Part shown: positions 1 through 7,577 of the stretch, piece by piece
Layout of the letters: each line of letters begins with the position of its first letter
How positions within the stretch are numbered: the stretch's first letter is position 1
Origin: Collinsella sp.
GTDB lineage: Bacteria; Actinomycetota; Coriobacteriia; Coriobacteriales; Coriobacteriaceae
Direction: 5' to 3'
Assembly: GCA_019419455.1 (NCBI GenBank)
Contig: DXZW01000048.1
Location: 62,001 to 126,000 of the forward strand
Length of the DNA stretch: 64,000 nt
The notes under the pieces: model-generated
The model's database searches: none
What the model was told of the DNA's origin: nothing
The model's input: the letters and a program-made list of their open reading frames with translations, nothing else
Made by a program: the position numbers and the translations under genes

Positions 1-583
1 CCTTGATGCCAAAGATGTCGAGCAGCTCGTCATCATTGGGCTTGATCAGCAACGGCTCCATGGCAATGAGGTCTGCCAGCTGATGGCTCGAGATGTCGAG
101 AACGAACTCGGCGCCCTTGGCCTTGACGCGGCGCAGGACCTCGGCCAGGAAGCCCTCGGAAGTGTTGGGAGGCAGCGAGCCGCTGATGACCAAGCAGGTC
201 ATGTCATCGAGCGAATCGATGAGCTCAAACATCTCCTGCTCGTTGGCCTCGTTAATGGCGGCACCGGCGTTGACCATGTTGTACTCGGTGTCGGGGCCGG
301 CATTGAGGAACACGTTGACGCGCGTAATACCGTCGGTCCACACGGGCTTGACGGGCACGCCCAGGGCCTCGGCGCCCTTAACGATAAACTCACCCGAGAA
401 GCCGGCGAAGAAACCCAGGATCGTGGTGTCGACACCATAGTGGTCAAGCGTAAACGAGACGTTGAGGCCCTTGCCGTTGGGCGTATAGACCGCGTTGCGG
501 GTACGCGTGACTGTGTTGGCGGAAAGACCGTCGCAGGCAATGTTGTAGTCAATGGCGGGATTTGCAGTGAGCGTGTAAATCAT
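1..583 (-). CDS. fruK: 1-phosphofructokinase, second copy (3' end beyond window)
   Basis: PfkB-family sugar kinase that should phosphorylate fructose-1-phosphate to fructose-1,6-bisphosphate in the cytoplasm. The 194 visible residues begin MIYTLTANPAIDY and carry the family's N-terminal signature, the NGKGLNVS substrate loop, the WTDGITR segment and SGSLPP. The C-terminal catalytic GxGD region lies outside the window. It is clearly paralogous to the complete kinase encoded just upstream (773-1705), with matching blocks such as TLTANPA, FFAGF, VWTDGITR and LLIKPN. The start follows GAAAGGAACATTC. A strong terminator and a separate -10 (TATACT) lie between the copies, so this one probably has its own promoter. 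The family is certain; which sugar phosphate each copy prefers is not. Confidence 0.9.
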   Translation of the reverse strand, partial: MIYTLTANPAIDYNIACDGLSANTVTRTRNAVYTPNGKGLNVSFTLDHYGVDTTILGFFAGFSGEFIVKGAEALGVPVKPVWTDGITRVNVFLNAGPDTEYNMVNAGAAINEANEQEMFELIDSLDDMTCLVISGSLPPNTSEGFLAEVLRRVKAKGAEFVLDISSHQLADLIAMEPLLIKPNDDELLDIFGIK

Positions 584-591
584 GAATGTTC

Positions 592-623
592 CTTTCACGA
601 AGCAACGTGTTAATGAAAGTATA
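592..623 (-). promoter_or_regulatory. Promoter and candidate operator of second fruK
   Basis: On the minus strand a TATACT hexamer (618-623) lies about 35 bases before the ATG. An inverted repeat CTTTCA (592-597) / TGAAAG (614-619) overlaps and follows it. The same TGAAA-type sequence recurs in the fruA promoter region. A convincing -35 is not obvious. The operator role is inferred. Confidence 0.4.
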
Positions 624-712
624 TTCCACGCAACGACAAAAGGCTACAACAACTCGGTGAACGGTGTGGAAGCGATGAAGCACGGCAGGACACCTCTCCC
701 CCATGGCGGAAC

Positions 713-744
713 AAAAAAGGCGCCCCGGCCGAAACCGGGGCGCC
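713..744 (-). terminator. Intrinsic terminator after fruK
   Basis: Minus-strand RNA forms a perfect 10-bp stem, GGCGCCCCGG pairing with CCGGGGCGCC around a 6-base loop, followed by TTTTTT. It sits 29 bases after the fruK stop and separates the two kinase copies. Confidence 0.9.
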
Positions 745-772
745 GCATGCGCACGAATATGTCGCGTTTCGA

Positions 773-1705
773 TTACTGACGATCGAGCTTGCGGACAGCA
801 ACGCGCTTGCTGTACTCATCGACGTGACCGAAGTCGCCAATACCGACAGACTCGGCAACGTTGGCGCCGGTGGCCATAGCAAGCTTCATGGCCTCCTCGA
901 CGTTGTCGCGATCCCTGTACCACTTGTGCAGGAACGCAGCGAGGGTGCAGTCGCCGGCGCAGACGGAAGAAACCAGCTTGATGTTGAACTCACGCTTGGC
1001 GTACCAGATGTCCTCGCCGTTGGAGAAGTAAGCGTCGCCGCGGCTACCACGGGTGAGCAGCACGTTCTGAACGCCAGCGTCGTGAGCCATCTTCATGGCA
1101 ACGCGAACCTCGTCGTCGGTGTCGACCGGCACGCCGAAGATGGCCTTCATCTCGTGATGGTTCGGCTTGATGAGCAGCGGCTTCTTGTGAGCGAGCTCCT
1201 TGAGCTTGTCGGAGGACAGGTCCAAGACGACATCGGCGCCACGAGCCTGAGCGTGCTCCATGACCTTAGCCAGGAAGTCAGGCGTAGCTTTGGGAGGCAC
1301 GGAGCCGGAAACGATCAGGCACTCGAGATCGCCCGCGGTGTCCAGGATGTTGTAGAGCTCCTCCTGGTGCTGCGGCGTGATCGGAGCACCCGGGTTCAGG
1401 ATGCCGTACTCGTGCTGGCCATCGTTGACGTAGGTGTTAATGCGCGTGATACCGTCGGTCCAGACCGGGCGGCACAGGCAACCCAGGTTCATGACCTCCT
1501 CGACGATAAACTTGCCCGTGAAGCCGGCGAAGAAGCCGAGCGCGACGGTGTCGACGCCCATCTTCTTAAAGGCGAAGGACACGTCGAGGCCCTTGCCGTT
1601 AGCCGTGTAGCTGGCCGAGCCGGTGCGGACGTTCTCGTCGGGCTCGAGCGGAGAGCTCGAAACCGTCATGTCGACAGCCGGGTTAGCGGTTAGCGTGTAG
1701 AACAT
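773..1705 (-). CDS. fruK: 1-phosphofructokinase (PfkB family)
   Basis: A complete 310-residue PfkB kinase, the usual length for 1-phosphofructokinase, which acts on the fructose-1-phosphate delivered by the fructose PTS. Visible motifs are TLTANPAVD at the N-terminus, NGKGLDVS, WTDGITR, SGSVPP, LLIKPN and, at the ATP/anion-hole end, VCAGDCT. The catalytic Asp is kept, but the usual GAGD reads CAGD. The start follows AGGGGGTACTGTAA. It is the fourth gene of the minus-strand fruA-ptsH-ptsI-fruK series and is followed by a strong terminator. A tagatose-6-phosphate kinase activity cannot be excluded for this family, but the PTS context favours FruK. Confidence 0.93.
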   Translation of the reverse strand: MFYTLTANPAVDMTVSSSPLEPDENVRTGSASYTANGKGLDVSFAFKKMGVDTVALGFFAGFTGKFIVEEVMNLGCLCRPVWTDGITRINTYVNDGQHEYGILNPGAPITPQHQEELYNILDTAGDLECLIVSGSVPPKATPDFLAKVMEHAQARGADVVLDLSSDKLKELAHKKPLLIKPNHHEMKAIFGVPVDTDDEVRVAMKMAHDAGVQNVLLTRGSRGDAYFSNGEDIWYAKREFNIKLVSSVCAGDCTLAAFLHKWYRDRDNVEEAMKLAMATGANVAESVGIGDFGHVDEYSKRVAVRKLDRQ

Positions 1706-1732
1706 TTACAGTACCCCCTGTATATGTGAGGG

Positions 1733-1762
1733 CCGCGTGGCCGGCCCATTCCAACCACGCGG
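1733..1762 (-). terminator. Hairpin between ptsI and fruK
   Basis: A perfect 8-bp inverted repeat, CCGCGTGG / CCACGCGG, with a 14-base loop lies in the 74-base ptsI-fruK gap. No U-tract follows on the minus strand, so it is more likely an mRNA-processing or stabilising hairpin, or a weak attenuator, than a full terminator. Confidence 0.4.
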
Positions 1763-1779
1763 TTACCTCTGATACCAAA

Positions 1780-3483
1780 TTAGCGAGCTGCGGACTCGAG
1801 CAGTGCCTTGACCTCGGCGGCGGTGTTGCAGGCGAGTGCCTTCTCGGCGAGCTCGTCGCACTCGGCCTTGGTCCACTGGCTGATGGTCTTGCGGGCGCGC
1901 AGGATCGACGGAGCGCTCATCGAGAACTCCTCCAGGCCCCAGCTGATCAGCAGCGGCTCGAGCAGCGGATCGGCAGCGGCCTCGCCGCACATACCGACCA
2001 TGATGCCGGCCTTCACGCCGCTCTCGATGATGTTCTTGAGCGAGCGGAGCACGGCGGGATAGTAAACCTGGTACAGGTTGGAGATGGTGTCGTTACCACG
2101 GTCGGCGCACATGGTGTAGCCGATCAGGTCGTTGGTGCCGATGGAGAAGAAGTCGGCAACCTCGGCAAGACGGTCTGCGAGCAGCGAAGCGGCGGGCGTC
2201 TCGACCATGATGCCGACCTCGATGTTCTCGTTGAACTTGCGACCCTCTTCGGTAAGCTCGGCCTTGCACTGCTCGACGAGCTCCTTGACAGCCAAGACCT
2301 CCTCGACGCAGGTGACGAGCGGGATCATGATCTTGACGTCACCGAAGGCGCTAGCGCGCAGCAGAGCGCGGAGCTGGACCTTGTACTGGTCGGGATTGGC
2401 CAGGCAGTAACGCACGGCGCGGAAGCCCATGAAGGGGTTGTCTTCCTTGACCATATGCAGATACGGAATCTCCTTGTCGCCACCCACATCGAGCGTGCGG
2501 ATGATGACCGGAGCACCCTTGAGCGCGCTGGCGACCTTACGGTAGGCGTTGAACTGCTCCTCCTCGGAAGGAAGCTCAGCAGAGTCCATGAACAGGAACT
2601 CGGAGCGGAACAGACCGATGGCCTCGGCATCGTGATCGAGCGCGTTGGGCACGTCATCAGGGTTACCGATGTTGCAGGCGATGATCTTCTTGATGCCATC
2701 GGCAGTCACGGACGGCTTGCCACGGAAGGCCTCGAGGGCTGCCTTCTCGGCAGCGAAGGCCTCGGCCTTGGCGGTGTAGGCAGCGAGCGTCTCCTCGTCG
2801 GGATCGGCCTCGACGATACCCTTGCCACCGTCGACGACAACGGTCATACCGTTGCGCAGCGCGGTGCAGCTGTTGGAAACCGAAAGGACAGCCGGGATCT
2901 CGAGGGCACGCGCGATGATCGCGGAGTGCGACGTGCGGCCACCGGTCTCGGTGACGATACCGGCAACGTGGGCCTTATCGATCGTGGCGGTCATGGACGG
3001 CGTGAGGTCATGCACGACAACGACGGTGTTCTCGGGCAGGACGGAGAGGTCGACGACCTCCTTGCCCAGCAGCTCGGCCAGAATACCGGTGCGGATGTCG
3101 GCGATGTCGGCCGCGCGCAGACGGAACATCTCGTCGTCCATGGACAGGAACATGTTCTCGAACATGGTCGAGGTGTCCATGAGCGCCTGCTCGGCGCAGG
3201 TACCGCCGTCAATGGCGGCGTTGATGGCGTCGGTCATACCCGGATCCTGAGCCAGGACAATGTGTCCGCTCATGATCTCGGCCTCGGCCTCGCCCACCGT
3301 CTCCTTCATGTGGTCGGCCTGAGCCTGGGTCTTCTCGCAGAAGACCGAAAGAGCGGACTGATAGCGCTCCTTCTCTGCTGCCGAATCAGCAACCTCGTGC
3401 GGCTCAAACGTCAAGTCGGGATCGACGGCAACCATGACGGTGCCGATACCGATGCCCTCGGAAGCGTTGACTCCCTGATACAT
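1780..3483 (-). CDS. ptsI: PTS enzyme I (phosphoenolpyruvate-protein phosphotransferase)
   Basis: Cytoplasmic first enzyme of the PTS. It takes phosphate from phosphoenolpyruvate onto a His and passes it to HPr. At 567 residues it has the family length. The phospho-His is in GGRTSHSAI (about residue 186), and the PEP-binding barrel includes the C-terminal MCGEAAADP with the essential Cys. I chose the ATG at 3483 because GGAGAGAGG lies 7-8 bases upstream. The ATG at 3489 sits directly on the ribosome site and the further upstream start has no support. It follows ptsH after a partial terminator. Having ptsH and ptsI inside a fructose operon suggests that fructose induces the general PTS proteins here. 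Confidence 0.95.
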   Translation of the reverse strand: MYQGVNASEGIGIGTVMVAVDPDLTFEPHEVADSAAEKERYQSALSVFCEKTQAQADHMKETVGEAEAEIMSGHIVLAQDPGMTDAINAAIDGGTCAEQALMDTSTMFENMFLSMDDEMFRLRAADIADIRTGILAELLGKEVVDLSVLPENTVVVVHDLTPSMTATIDKAHVAGIVTETGGRTSHSAIIARALEIPAVLSVSNSCTALRNGMTVVVDGGKGIVEADPDEETLAAYTAKAEAFAAEKAALEAFRGKPSVTADGIKKIIACNIGNPDDVPNALDHDAEAIGLFRSEFLFMDSAELPSEEEQFNAYRKVASALKGAPVIIRTLDVGGDKEIPYLHMVKEDNPFMGFRAVRYCLANPDQYKVQLRALLRASAFGDVKIMIPLVTCVEEVLAVKELVEQCKAELTEEGRKFNENIEVGIMVETPAASLLADRLAEVADFFSIGTNDLIGYTMCADRGNDTISNLYQVYYPAVLRSLKNIIESGVKAGIMVGMCGEAAADPLLEPLLISWGLEEFSMSAPSILRARKTISQWTKAECDELAEKALACNTAAEVKALLESAAR

Positions 3484-3535
3484 TCCCATTCCTCTCTCCG
3501 TGTCATGTGATAAAGCGTTTTGCCATATCCATGAC

Positions 3536-3571
3536 AAAAGAGCGCAGCTACCTTACAACAGGTCACTGCGC
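3536..3571 (-). terminator. Partial terminator/attenuator between ptsH and ptsI
   Basis: Minus-strand RNA pairs GCGCAG with CTGCGC, with an inner ACCT/AGGT helix, then reads TCTTTTGT. The stem is interrupted by a 2x2 internal loop. It should reduce transcription of ptsI relative to ptsH without blocking it, consistent with HPr usually being made in excess of enzyme I. Confidence 0.6.
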
Positions 3572-3616
3572 CCCCAAATATGAACTTAGTTGTTCAACAT
3601 GCGACCCGTTTGAGTT

Positions 3617-3880
3617 CTACTCGCCAAGACCGCTCTTGATGAGCTCGATGGCAGCAGCCAGAGCCTCGGCCTCGTCGGCGCCGTCGCACTTGACCTCGAC
3701 CTCAGTACCGCAGGGGATACCAGCAGCCATGAGGGCCATCGGGGACTTGCCGTTGACCTCCTTCTCGGGGGTGACGACCGTCACGTCACAGGCGTACTTG
3801 CCCATAGTGGAGGCGAACAGACCAGCCGGACGCATGTGCAGACCCTGAGGATTAACGAGGGTAGCCTTCTCAGAAACCAT
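3617..3880 (-). CDS. ptsH: Phosphocarrier protein HPr
   Basis: An 87-residue phosphocarrier shuttling phosphate from enzyme I to the IIA domain of the fructose permease. The active His is at position 15 in NPQGLHMRPAG. Ser46 is present in NGKSPMALM, the place phosphorylated by HPr kinase in low-GC Gram-positives, so catabolite-type regulation is possible in principle. The start at 3880 follows AAAAAGGAGTCAATT; upstream in-frame codons have no ribosome site. It lies between fruA and ptsI on the same strand, behind a 500-base leader region that appears to carry its own promoter. Confidence 0.95.
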   Translation of the reverse strand: MVSEKATLVNPQGLHMRPAGLFASTMGKYACDVTVVTPEKEVNGKSPMALMAAGIPCGTEVEVKCDGADEAEALAAAIELIKSGLGE

Positions 3881-3944
3881 AATTGACTCCTTTTTGTGTT
3901 TAACCCCTGTCATGCATGTGGCAGGAGTCAGATTCACGACGTTG

Positions 3945-3953
3945 TTTATATTA
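3945..3953 (-). promoter_or_regulatory. Probable -10 region for ptsH
   Basis: Minus strand reads TTAATATAAAC, with overlapping TAATAT and TATAAA hexamers about 65 bases before the ptsH start. No good -35 is seen. Just upstream are two TGAAA repeats (minus strand, about 3970-3990), the same short word found at the fruA and second fruK promoters. Confidence 0.35.
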
Positions 3954-4017
3954 ACTCACATCAAACGGTTTTTCATTGTGTTTCACACGAATTGTTGGAC
4001 AGATGTCGTTGTCGTCC

Positions 4018-4146
4018 GCTCGCCTGCCGGGCGGGGCGGTTAAGTTTGCTGCTCTACAGTCCTGCGCAAGACGGAAAGCACATTAAGTGCTTTCCTTTGC
4101 GTGCGGAACTCGCGAAAAACTTAACTGCCCCGCCCGGCAGGCGAGC
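4018..4146. repeat. 129-base near-perfect foldback element
   Basis: Outer arms 4018-4047 and 4117-4146 are 30-base inverted repeats with one mismatch (a G-U pair in plus-strand RNA). Inside is a second hairpin, GGAAAGCAC / GTGCTTTCC with loop ATTAA (4073-4095), flanked by GCGCAA / TTTGCG complementarity. Almost the whole element pairs with itself. It has no coding potential, and I see no target-site duplication. It could be a MITE-like repeat or a structured RNA in the long fruA-ptsH gap. The adjoining stretch 4147-4312 holds nothing I can recognise. Confidence 0.75.
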
Positions 4147-4312
4147 TGCGATAACTGAGTCGGTCCAAGAAATATCGTGCGAAAGGAATTCTGGCTGAAT
4201 TACTGTTCGTGTGTGAGATCCGGTTGATGGGGCTTTGTATGCCCAACTTGAGGACTGAGGAGTGTCCCGGGGTGCCGGCAGGAATGGAACGTCCCTAAGT
4301 GCCGGGCTGTAT

Positions 4313-4346
4313 GAAAAAGGCGGGGGCTCCTGGTGGAGTCCTCGCC
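4313..4346 (-). terminator. Terminator after fruA
   Basis: A 12-bp stem with a TGGT/ACCA loop lies 39 bases after the fruA stop and is followed on the minus strand by TTTTT. Two C-A mismatches on this strand become G-U pairs on the plus strand, where the tail is TTTGTT, so it may work in both directions. Confidence 0.75.
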
Positions 4347-4384
4347 TTTGTTACAGGGGGCGATGTAATTCGCGAACTGTGGGA

Positions 4385-6388
4385 TTAGATCAGGCGGGCG
4401 TTGATCGTCTTGGCGATCTCGGCGGCGTCGGTGGAACCCTTGACGGTGGCACGGAAGTCCTCGTCCATGAGCGCCTCGGCGACCTTGGACAGGATCTTGA
4501 GGTGCGTAGTGCCGGCCTGGGCACCCGGGATGAGCAGAGCGATGGCCACGTTGACGGGAGCGCCGTCCATGGTGTCCCAACCGGTCACGCCAGAGTCGTC
4601 CTTGACGACGATGACAGCGGCCTCGGTGATGGCGTCGGACTTGGCATGCGGAATGGCGAAGCCCTCCATCATGCCCGTGGTGCCCTCGGCCTCGCGGGCC
4701 AGGAAGGCGTTCATCACGGCGTCGGCATCGCCGGCGATACCGGCCTTAACGGCCTGGTTGGAGACAAAGCTCAGAGCCTCGTCACGAGAAGCGAAGTCCT
4801 CGGCGACAAAGACGTTCTCGACCTTCACGAAGTCAGCAGCCTCGGCCTTGGGGGCCTCGACGGCAGCGGCCTTGGGGGCCTCAACCGGCTTGGTTGCAGG
4901 AGCGGCCTTCTGGTTCTTCTCAAAGTCGTACTTCTTAAAGGCCACGAACAGGATGCCACCGACCACAGCGCCGATGAGGATCGCGAGGACCCACTGCGGG
5001 CCGTTCTCGACAACGGGCAGGACCAGGAAGCCGCCGTGAGGCGCCGGATCGTGAACGTTGAAGAAGATGGTCAAGATGGAAGCGATGGAAGAACCGAGCA
5101 TCATGATGGGCATGACGGGCCAGATGTTCTTGGTCATGAACGGAATGGCGCCCTCGGTGATGTGGGTGCAACCAAGGATGAGGTTGACGATACCGGCGTC
5201 ATGATCCTCCTGGCTGAAGTACTTCTTGCCGACAACGACGGCGAAGGTGGTGATCAGCGGCGGAACGATGCAAGCGGCGGAGACGGCAGCCATGAAGTTG
5301 GTGCCGAAGTTGTAGGTCTCGGTGCCGACGCCAGCTTCGAGAGCGGTACCGAGCAGGAAGGTGCCAGTAGCGTAAGCAGCCTTGTTGACCGGGCCGCCCA
5401 TATCAAAGGCGCACATGCAGCCGATGGCCAGGCCAAGGATCACCGGACCGGAGTTACCGAGGCTCTGCAGGAAATCCATCATGCCCTGGTTAATGGCAGC
5501 CATGGGGCCGGAAATACCGAGCATGACCAGGCCGACGATGGCGGTAGAGCAAAGCGGATACAGGAAGATTGCCTTCAGGCCATTAAGGCTCGCGGGAATT
5601 TTAGAGAAAACCTTCTCGAGCAGCAGGATGACATAGCCAGCGAGGAAGCCGCCGACGATGCCGCCCAGGAAGCCGAAGCCCACACCCGAGCCTCCAGCGT
5701 CGATCATGCCGGTATCGGCGTTGATGGGAAGACCCTGGATGGCAATCATACCGGCAACAAAGCCGGGGACGAGCGCCGGGCGCTTGCCGATAGACTCGGC
5801 GATGTAGGCGGAGAGCACCGGAACCATGAGATTCATGGCGATACCGCCGATAATCTTGAGCATCGCGGCAAAGCTGTTGTAGTCGGCAGCCGTCGAATCA
5901 AAGGACGTGATGCCCCACAGGAACGAAATGGCGGTCAGAACACCACCGGCAACGACGAAGACCAGCATGTGGCTGACGCCGTTCATGAGGTGCTTGTAGA
6001 TGACGTGACCGATGGACTCCTTCTCCTCGACCTCGTCCTCGACATCGGCGGCAGCGGCAACCGTGTCGTCGCCCTTGGCGGCGAGCGCGCGGTCGATCAG
6101 CTTTCCGGCGGCCTCGACGGACAGGGCCTTGGAAACACCGACGGAAACCATGGGCTTGCCGGCGAAACGCTCAGCCTGGACATCCTTATCGGCTGCGACG
6201 ACGACGGCCTTGGCACCAGCGATCTCACTCTTGGTGAGCTCGTTCTCGACACCGACCTGGCCATGTGTCTCGACCTTAATGGTCAGACCACGCTCGGCAG
6301 CTGCCTTCTCCAGCGCCTCCTTCGCCATGAAGGTGTGCGCAATGCCGGTCGGGCAACCGGTGGCGGCGATGATGTCAAACTTAGCCAT
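4385..6388 (-). CDS. fruA: Fructose PTS permease, IIB-IIC-IIA fusion
   Basis: Membrane permease that imports fructose and phosphorylates it to fructose-1-phosphate. The 667 residues read as IIB (1-100, phospho-Cys12 in ATGCPTGIAHT), an acidic linker, IIC (about 125-470, hydrophobic segments starting SHMLVFVVAGG), an Ala/Pro/Lys linker (about 480-515), and IIA at the C-terminus with its phospho-His in AIPHAKSD (about 581). The domain order IIB-IIC-IIA differs from the IIA-first arrangement of many relatives. The start at 6388 follows AAAAAGGAGGGACAC. It opens the minus-strand fru series and is divergent from an RpiR-type regulator. Fructose is the likely substrate; a related hexose or mannitol cannot be excluded. 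Confidence 0.93.
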   Translation of the reverse strand: MAKFDIIAATGCPTGIAHTFMAKEALEKAAAERGLTIKVETHGQVGVENELTKSEIAGAKAVVVAADKDVQAERFAGKPMVSVGVSKALSVEAAGKLIDRALAAKGDDTVAAAADVEDEVEEKESIGHVIYKHLMNGVSHMLVFVVAGGVLTAISFLWGITSFDSTAADYNSFAAMLKIIGGIAMNLMVPVLSAYIAESIGKRPALVPGFVAGMIAIQGLPINADTGMIDAGGSGVGFGFLGGIVGGFLAGYVILLLEKVFSKIPASLNGLKAIFLYPLCSTAIVGLVMLGISGPMAAINQGMMDFLQSLGNSGPVILGLAIGCMCAFDMGGPVNKAAYATGTFLLGTALEAGVGTETYNFGTNFMAAVSAACIVPPLITTFAVVVGKKYFSQEDHDAGIVNLILGCTHITEGAIPFMTKNIWPVMPIMMLGSSIASILTIFFNVHDPAPHGGFLVLPVVENGPQWVLAILIGAVVGGILFVAFKKYDFEKNQKAAPATKPVEAPKAAAVEAPKAEAADFVKVENVFVAEDFASRDEALSFVSNQAVKAGIAGDADAVMNAFLAREAEGTTGMMEGFAIPHAKSDAITEAAVIVVKDDSGVTGWDTMDGAPVNVAIALLIPGAQAGTTHLKILSKVAEALMDEDFRATVKGSTDAAEIAKTINARLI

Positions 6389-6515
6389 GTGTCCCTCCTT
6401 TTTAAGTTTTGCGCCCGCAGGCGCTCCCCTACACGCGCGTCCTTGCGCGCTTTTCCACAACTGAAAGATACCAACCTACCGTCCGCGTGAGAAGAGACAA
6501 GGCGCAATTCTCCGG

Positions 6516-6559
6516 TGAAAGGTTCTTTCATAACCGTAAACGGTAGGTGAAAGTTAACC
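6516..6559. promoter_or_regulatory. Candidate operators between fruA and the RpiR-type gene
   Basis: Three symmetric sites lie within 44 bases: TGAAAGGTTCTTTCA (6516-6530, 5-bp arms), ACCGTAAACGGT (6533-6544, ACCGT/ACGGT arms), and GGTGAAAGTTAACC (6546-6559, sharing GGTGAAAG with the first and containing GTTAAC). TGAAA...TTTCA symmetry suits a dimeric RpiR-type helix-turn-helix regulator. Binding is inferred from position only. Confidence 0.5.
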
Positions 6560-6606
6560 ATCAACACTTGAAACGGCAAGGTGTATCTTGTTATTGAAAA
6601 TCCCCC

Positions 6607-6612
6607 TATACT
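6607..6612 (+). promoter_or_regulatory. -10 element of the RpiR-type regulator gene
   Basis: TATACT lies 49 bases before the chosen ATG at 6661. The -35 position reads TATCTT with a 17-base spacer, which is weak, consistent with an activated or low-level promoter. Confidence 0.4.
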
Positions 6613-6660
6613 ATGACATTACAAAACGATTCCGATTTTCATGCCAACCAGGAGCCATCC

Positions 6661-7518
6661 ATGACCGATAGTAGCAAGAGCGCACTTTCCCTCATTAGTA
6701 CCCATCAGGGATACAGCGAGTCCGAGCAGCGCATTGTCGACTATATATTGGAGTACCAGTCCGAGGCGCCACGCCTCACGGCGGCTCAGCTCTCGCGCGC
6801 CGCCGCCACGTCCGAGGCGACCGTTTCGCGCTTCTGCCGCAAGCTTGGCTTTGGCAGCTTCCGCAGCTTTCAGTTTTCGTTGGCGAGGGATTTGGAAAGC
6901 CAGCGCAACGAGGGCCTGACTGACGAAGTCTCGCTCGACAATATGGAGCAGAGCCTTAAGAACATCCTGGCTGCCAAGGTGAGCGAGCTTAATGCGACCA
7001 TCGACGGGATCGACCACGATACGTTGGCGGCTGTTGTGCATGCCCTTAAGCATGCAGGGGTTATTGAGTTTGCGGCTGTGGGCAATACGAACGCGGTCGC
7101 GCTCGATGCGACATTTAAGTTTTCGCAGCTGGGCCTTCGCTGCATGGCGAGCACCATCAGCGAGACCTCGATCGGGTTTGCGCTCACGCTACGCCCCGGC
7201 GACGTCATCGTGCTCATATCAAACTCCGGCAAATCGCGCCGACTGAATCGCATGGCAAAAGCGGCTCGCGACTGCGGCGCAACCGTGGTCGTCATCAGCA
7301 GCGACAGCAAGTCTCCACTCGCGCGCCTGGCAGACTACACTTTTAATACCGTCAACCACGAAGCACTACTGACAACGGGCGACTTCGCGTTCTCCAAGAT
7401 GAGCGCCACGATGATCATCGAGGTCATCTACAACTTCCTGCTGCCCGAAATCGAAGACGCCCGCGAGCACATCAGCTACTACGAAGAGCTCATCCAGCCG
7501 GATAAAGTCGTTGAGTAA
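6661..7518 (+). CDS. MurR/RpiR family transcriptional regulator
   Basis: A 285-residue regulator with an N-terminal RpiR helix-turn-helix (about 1-80, including LSRAAATSEATVSRFCRKLG) and a C-terminal SIS sugar-phosphate-binding domain (about 110-250, including VLISNSGKSRRL and VVISSDSKSPLA). Proteins of this family sense phosphosugars. The divergent position next to fruA suggests it controls the fructose locus with fructose-1-phosphate or fructose-1,6-bisphosphate as signal; that is inference. The start at 6661 follows AGGAGCCATCC. The upstream in-frame ATG at 6613 lies at the expected transcription start and lacks a ribosome site. The gene ends just before a palindromic bidirectional terminator shared with recN. 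Confidence 0.9.
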   Translation: MTDSSKSALSLISTHQGYSESEQRIVDYILEYQSEAPRLTAAQLSRAAATSEATVSRFCRKLGFGSFRSFQFSLARDLESQRNEGLTDEVSLDNMEQSLKNILAAKVSELNATIDGIDHDTLAAVVHALKHAGVIEFAAVGNTNAVALDATFKFSQLGLRCMASTISETSIGFALTLRPGDVIVLISNSGKSRRLNRMAKAARDCGATVVVISSDSKSPLARLADYTFNTVNHEALLTTGDFAFSKMSATMIIEVIYNFLLPEIEDAREHISYYEELIQPDKVVE

Positions 7519-7526
7519 AACGCGTA

Positions 7527-7559
7527 GTGGGACAAAAATTTCAGTCGATTTTGTCCCAC
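7527..7559. terminator. Bidirectional hairpin between RpiR-type gene and recN
   Basis: Arms GTGGGACAAAA and TTTTGTCCCAC (11 bp, perfect) surround an 11-base loop between two convergent genes. The A and T runs are part of the stem, so either transcript ends in T-rich stem sequence. The GGGAC core resembles the other palindromes listed in this window. Confidence 0.75.
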
Positions 7560-7577
7560 CAACACCGCTGATACGAC

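Noticed and set aside
1726..3510. 594-residue plus-strand open frame opposite ptsI
   Set aside because: It is the complement of a certain gene. GC-rich codon use keeps the antisense frame open. The product is low-complexity His/Asp/Gly/Leu with no family features.
4262..6490. 742-residue plus-strand open frame opposite fruA
   Set aside because: Shadow of fruA. No ribosome site or recognisable domain; composition is typical of antisense frames in high-GC DNA.
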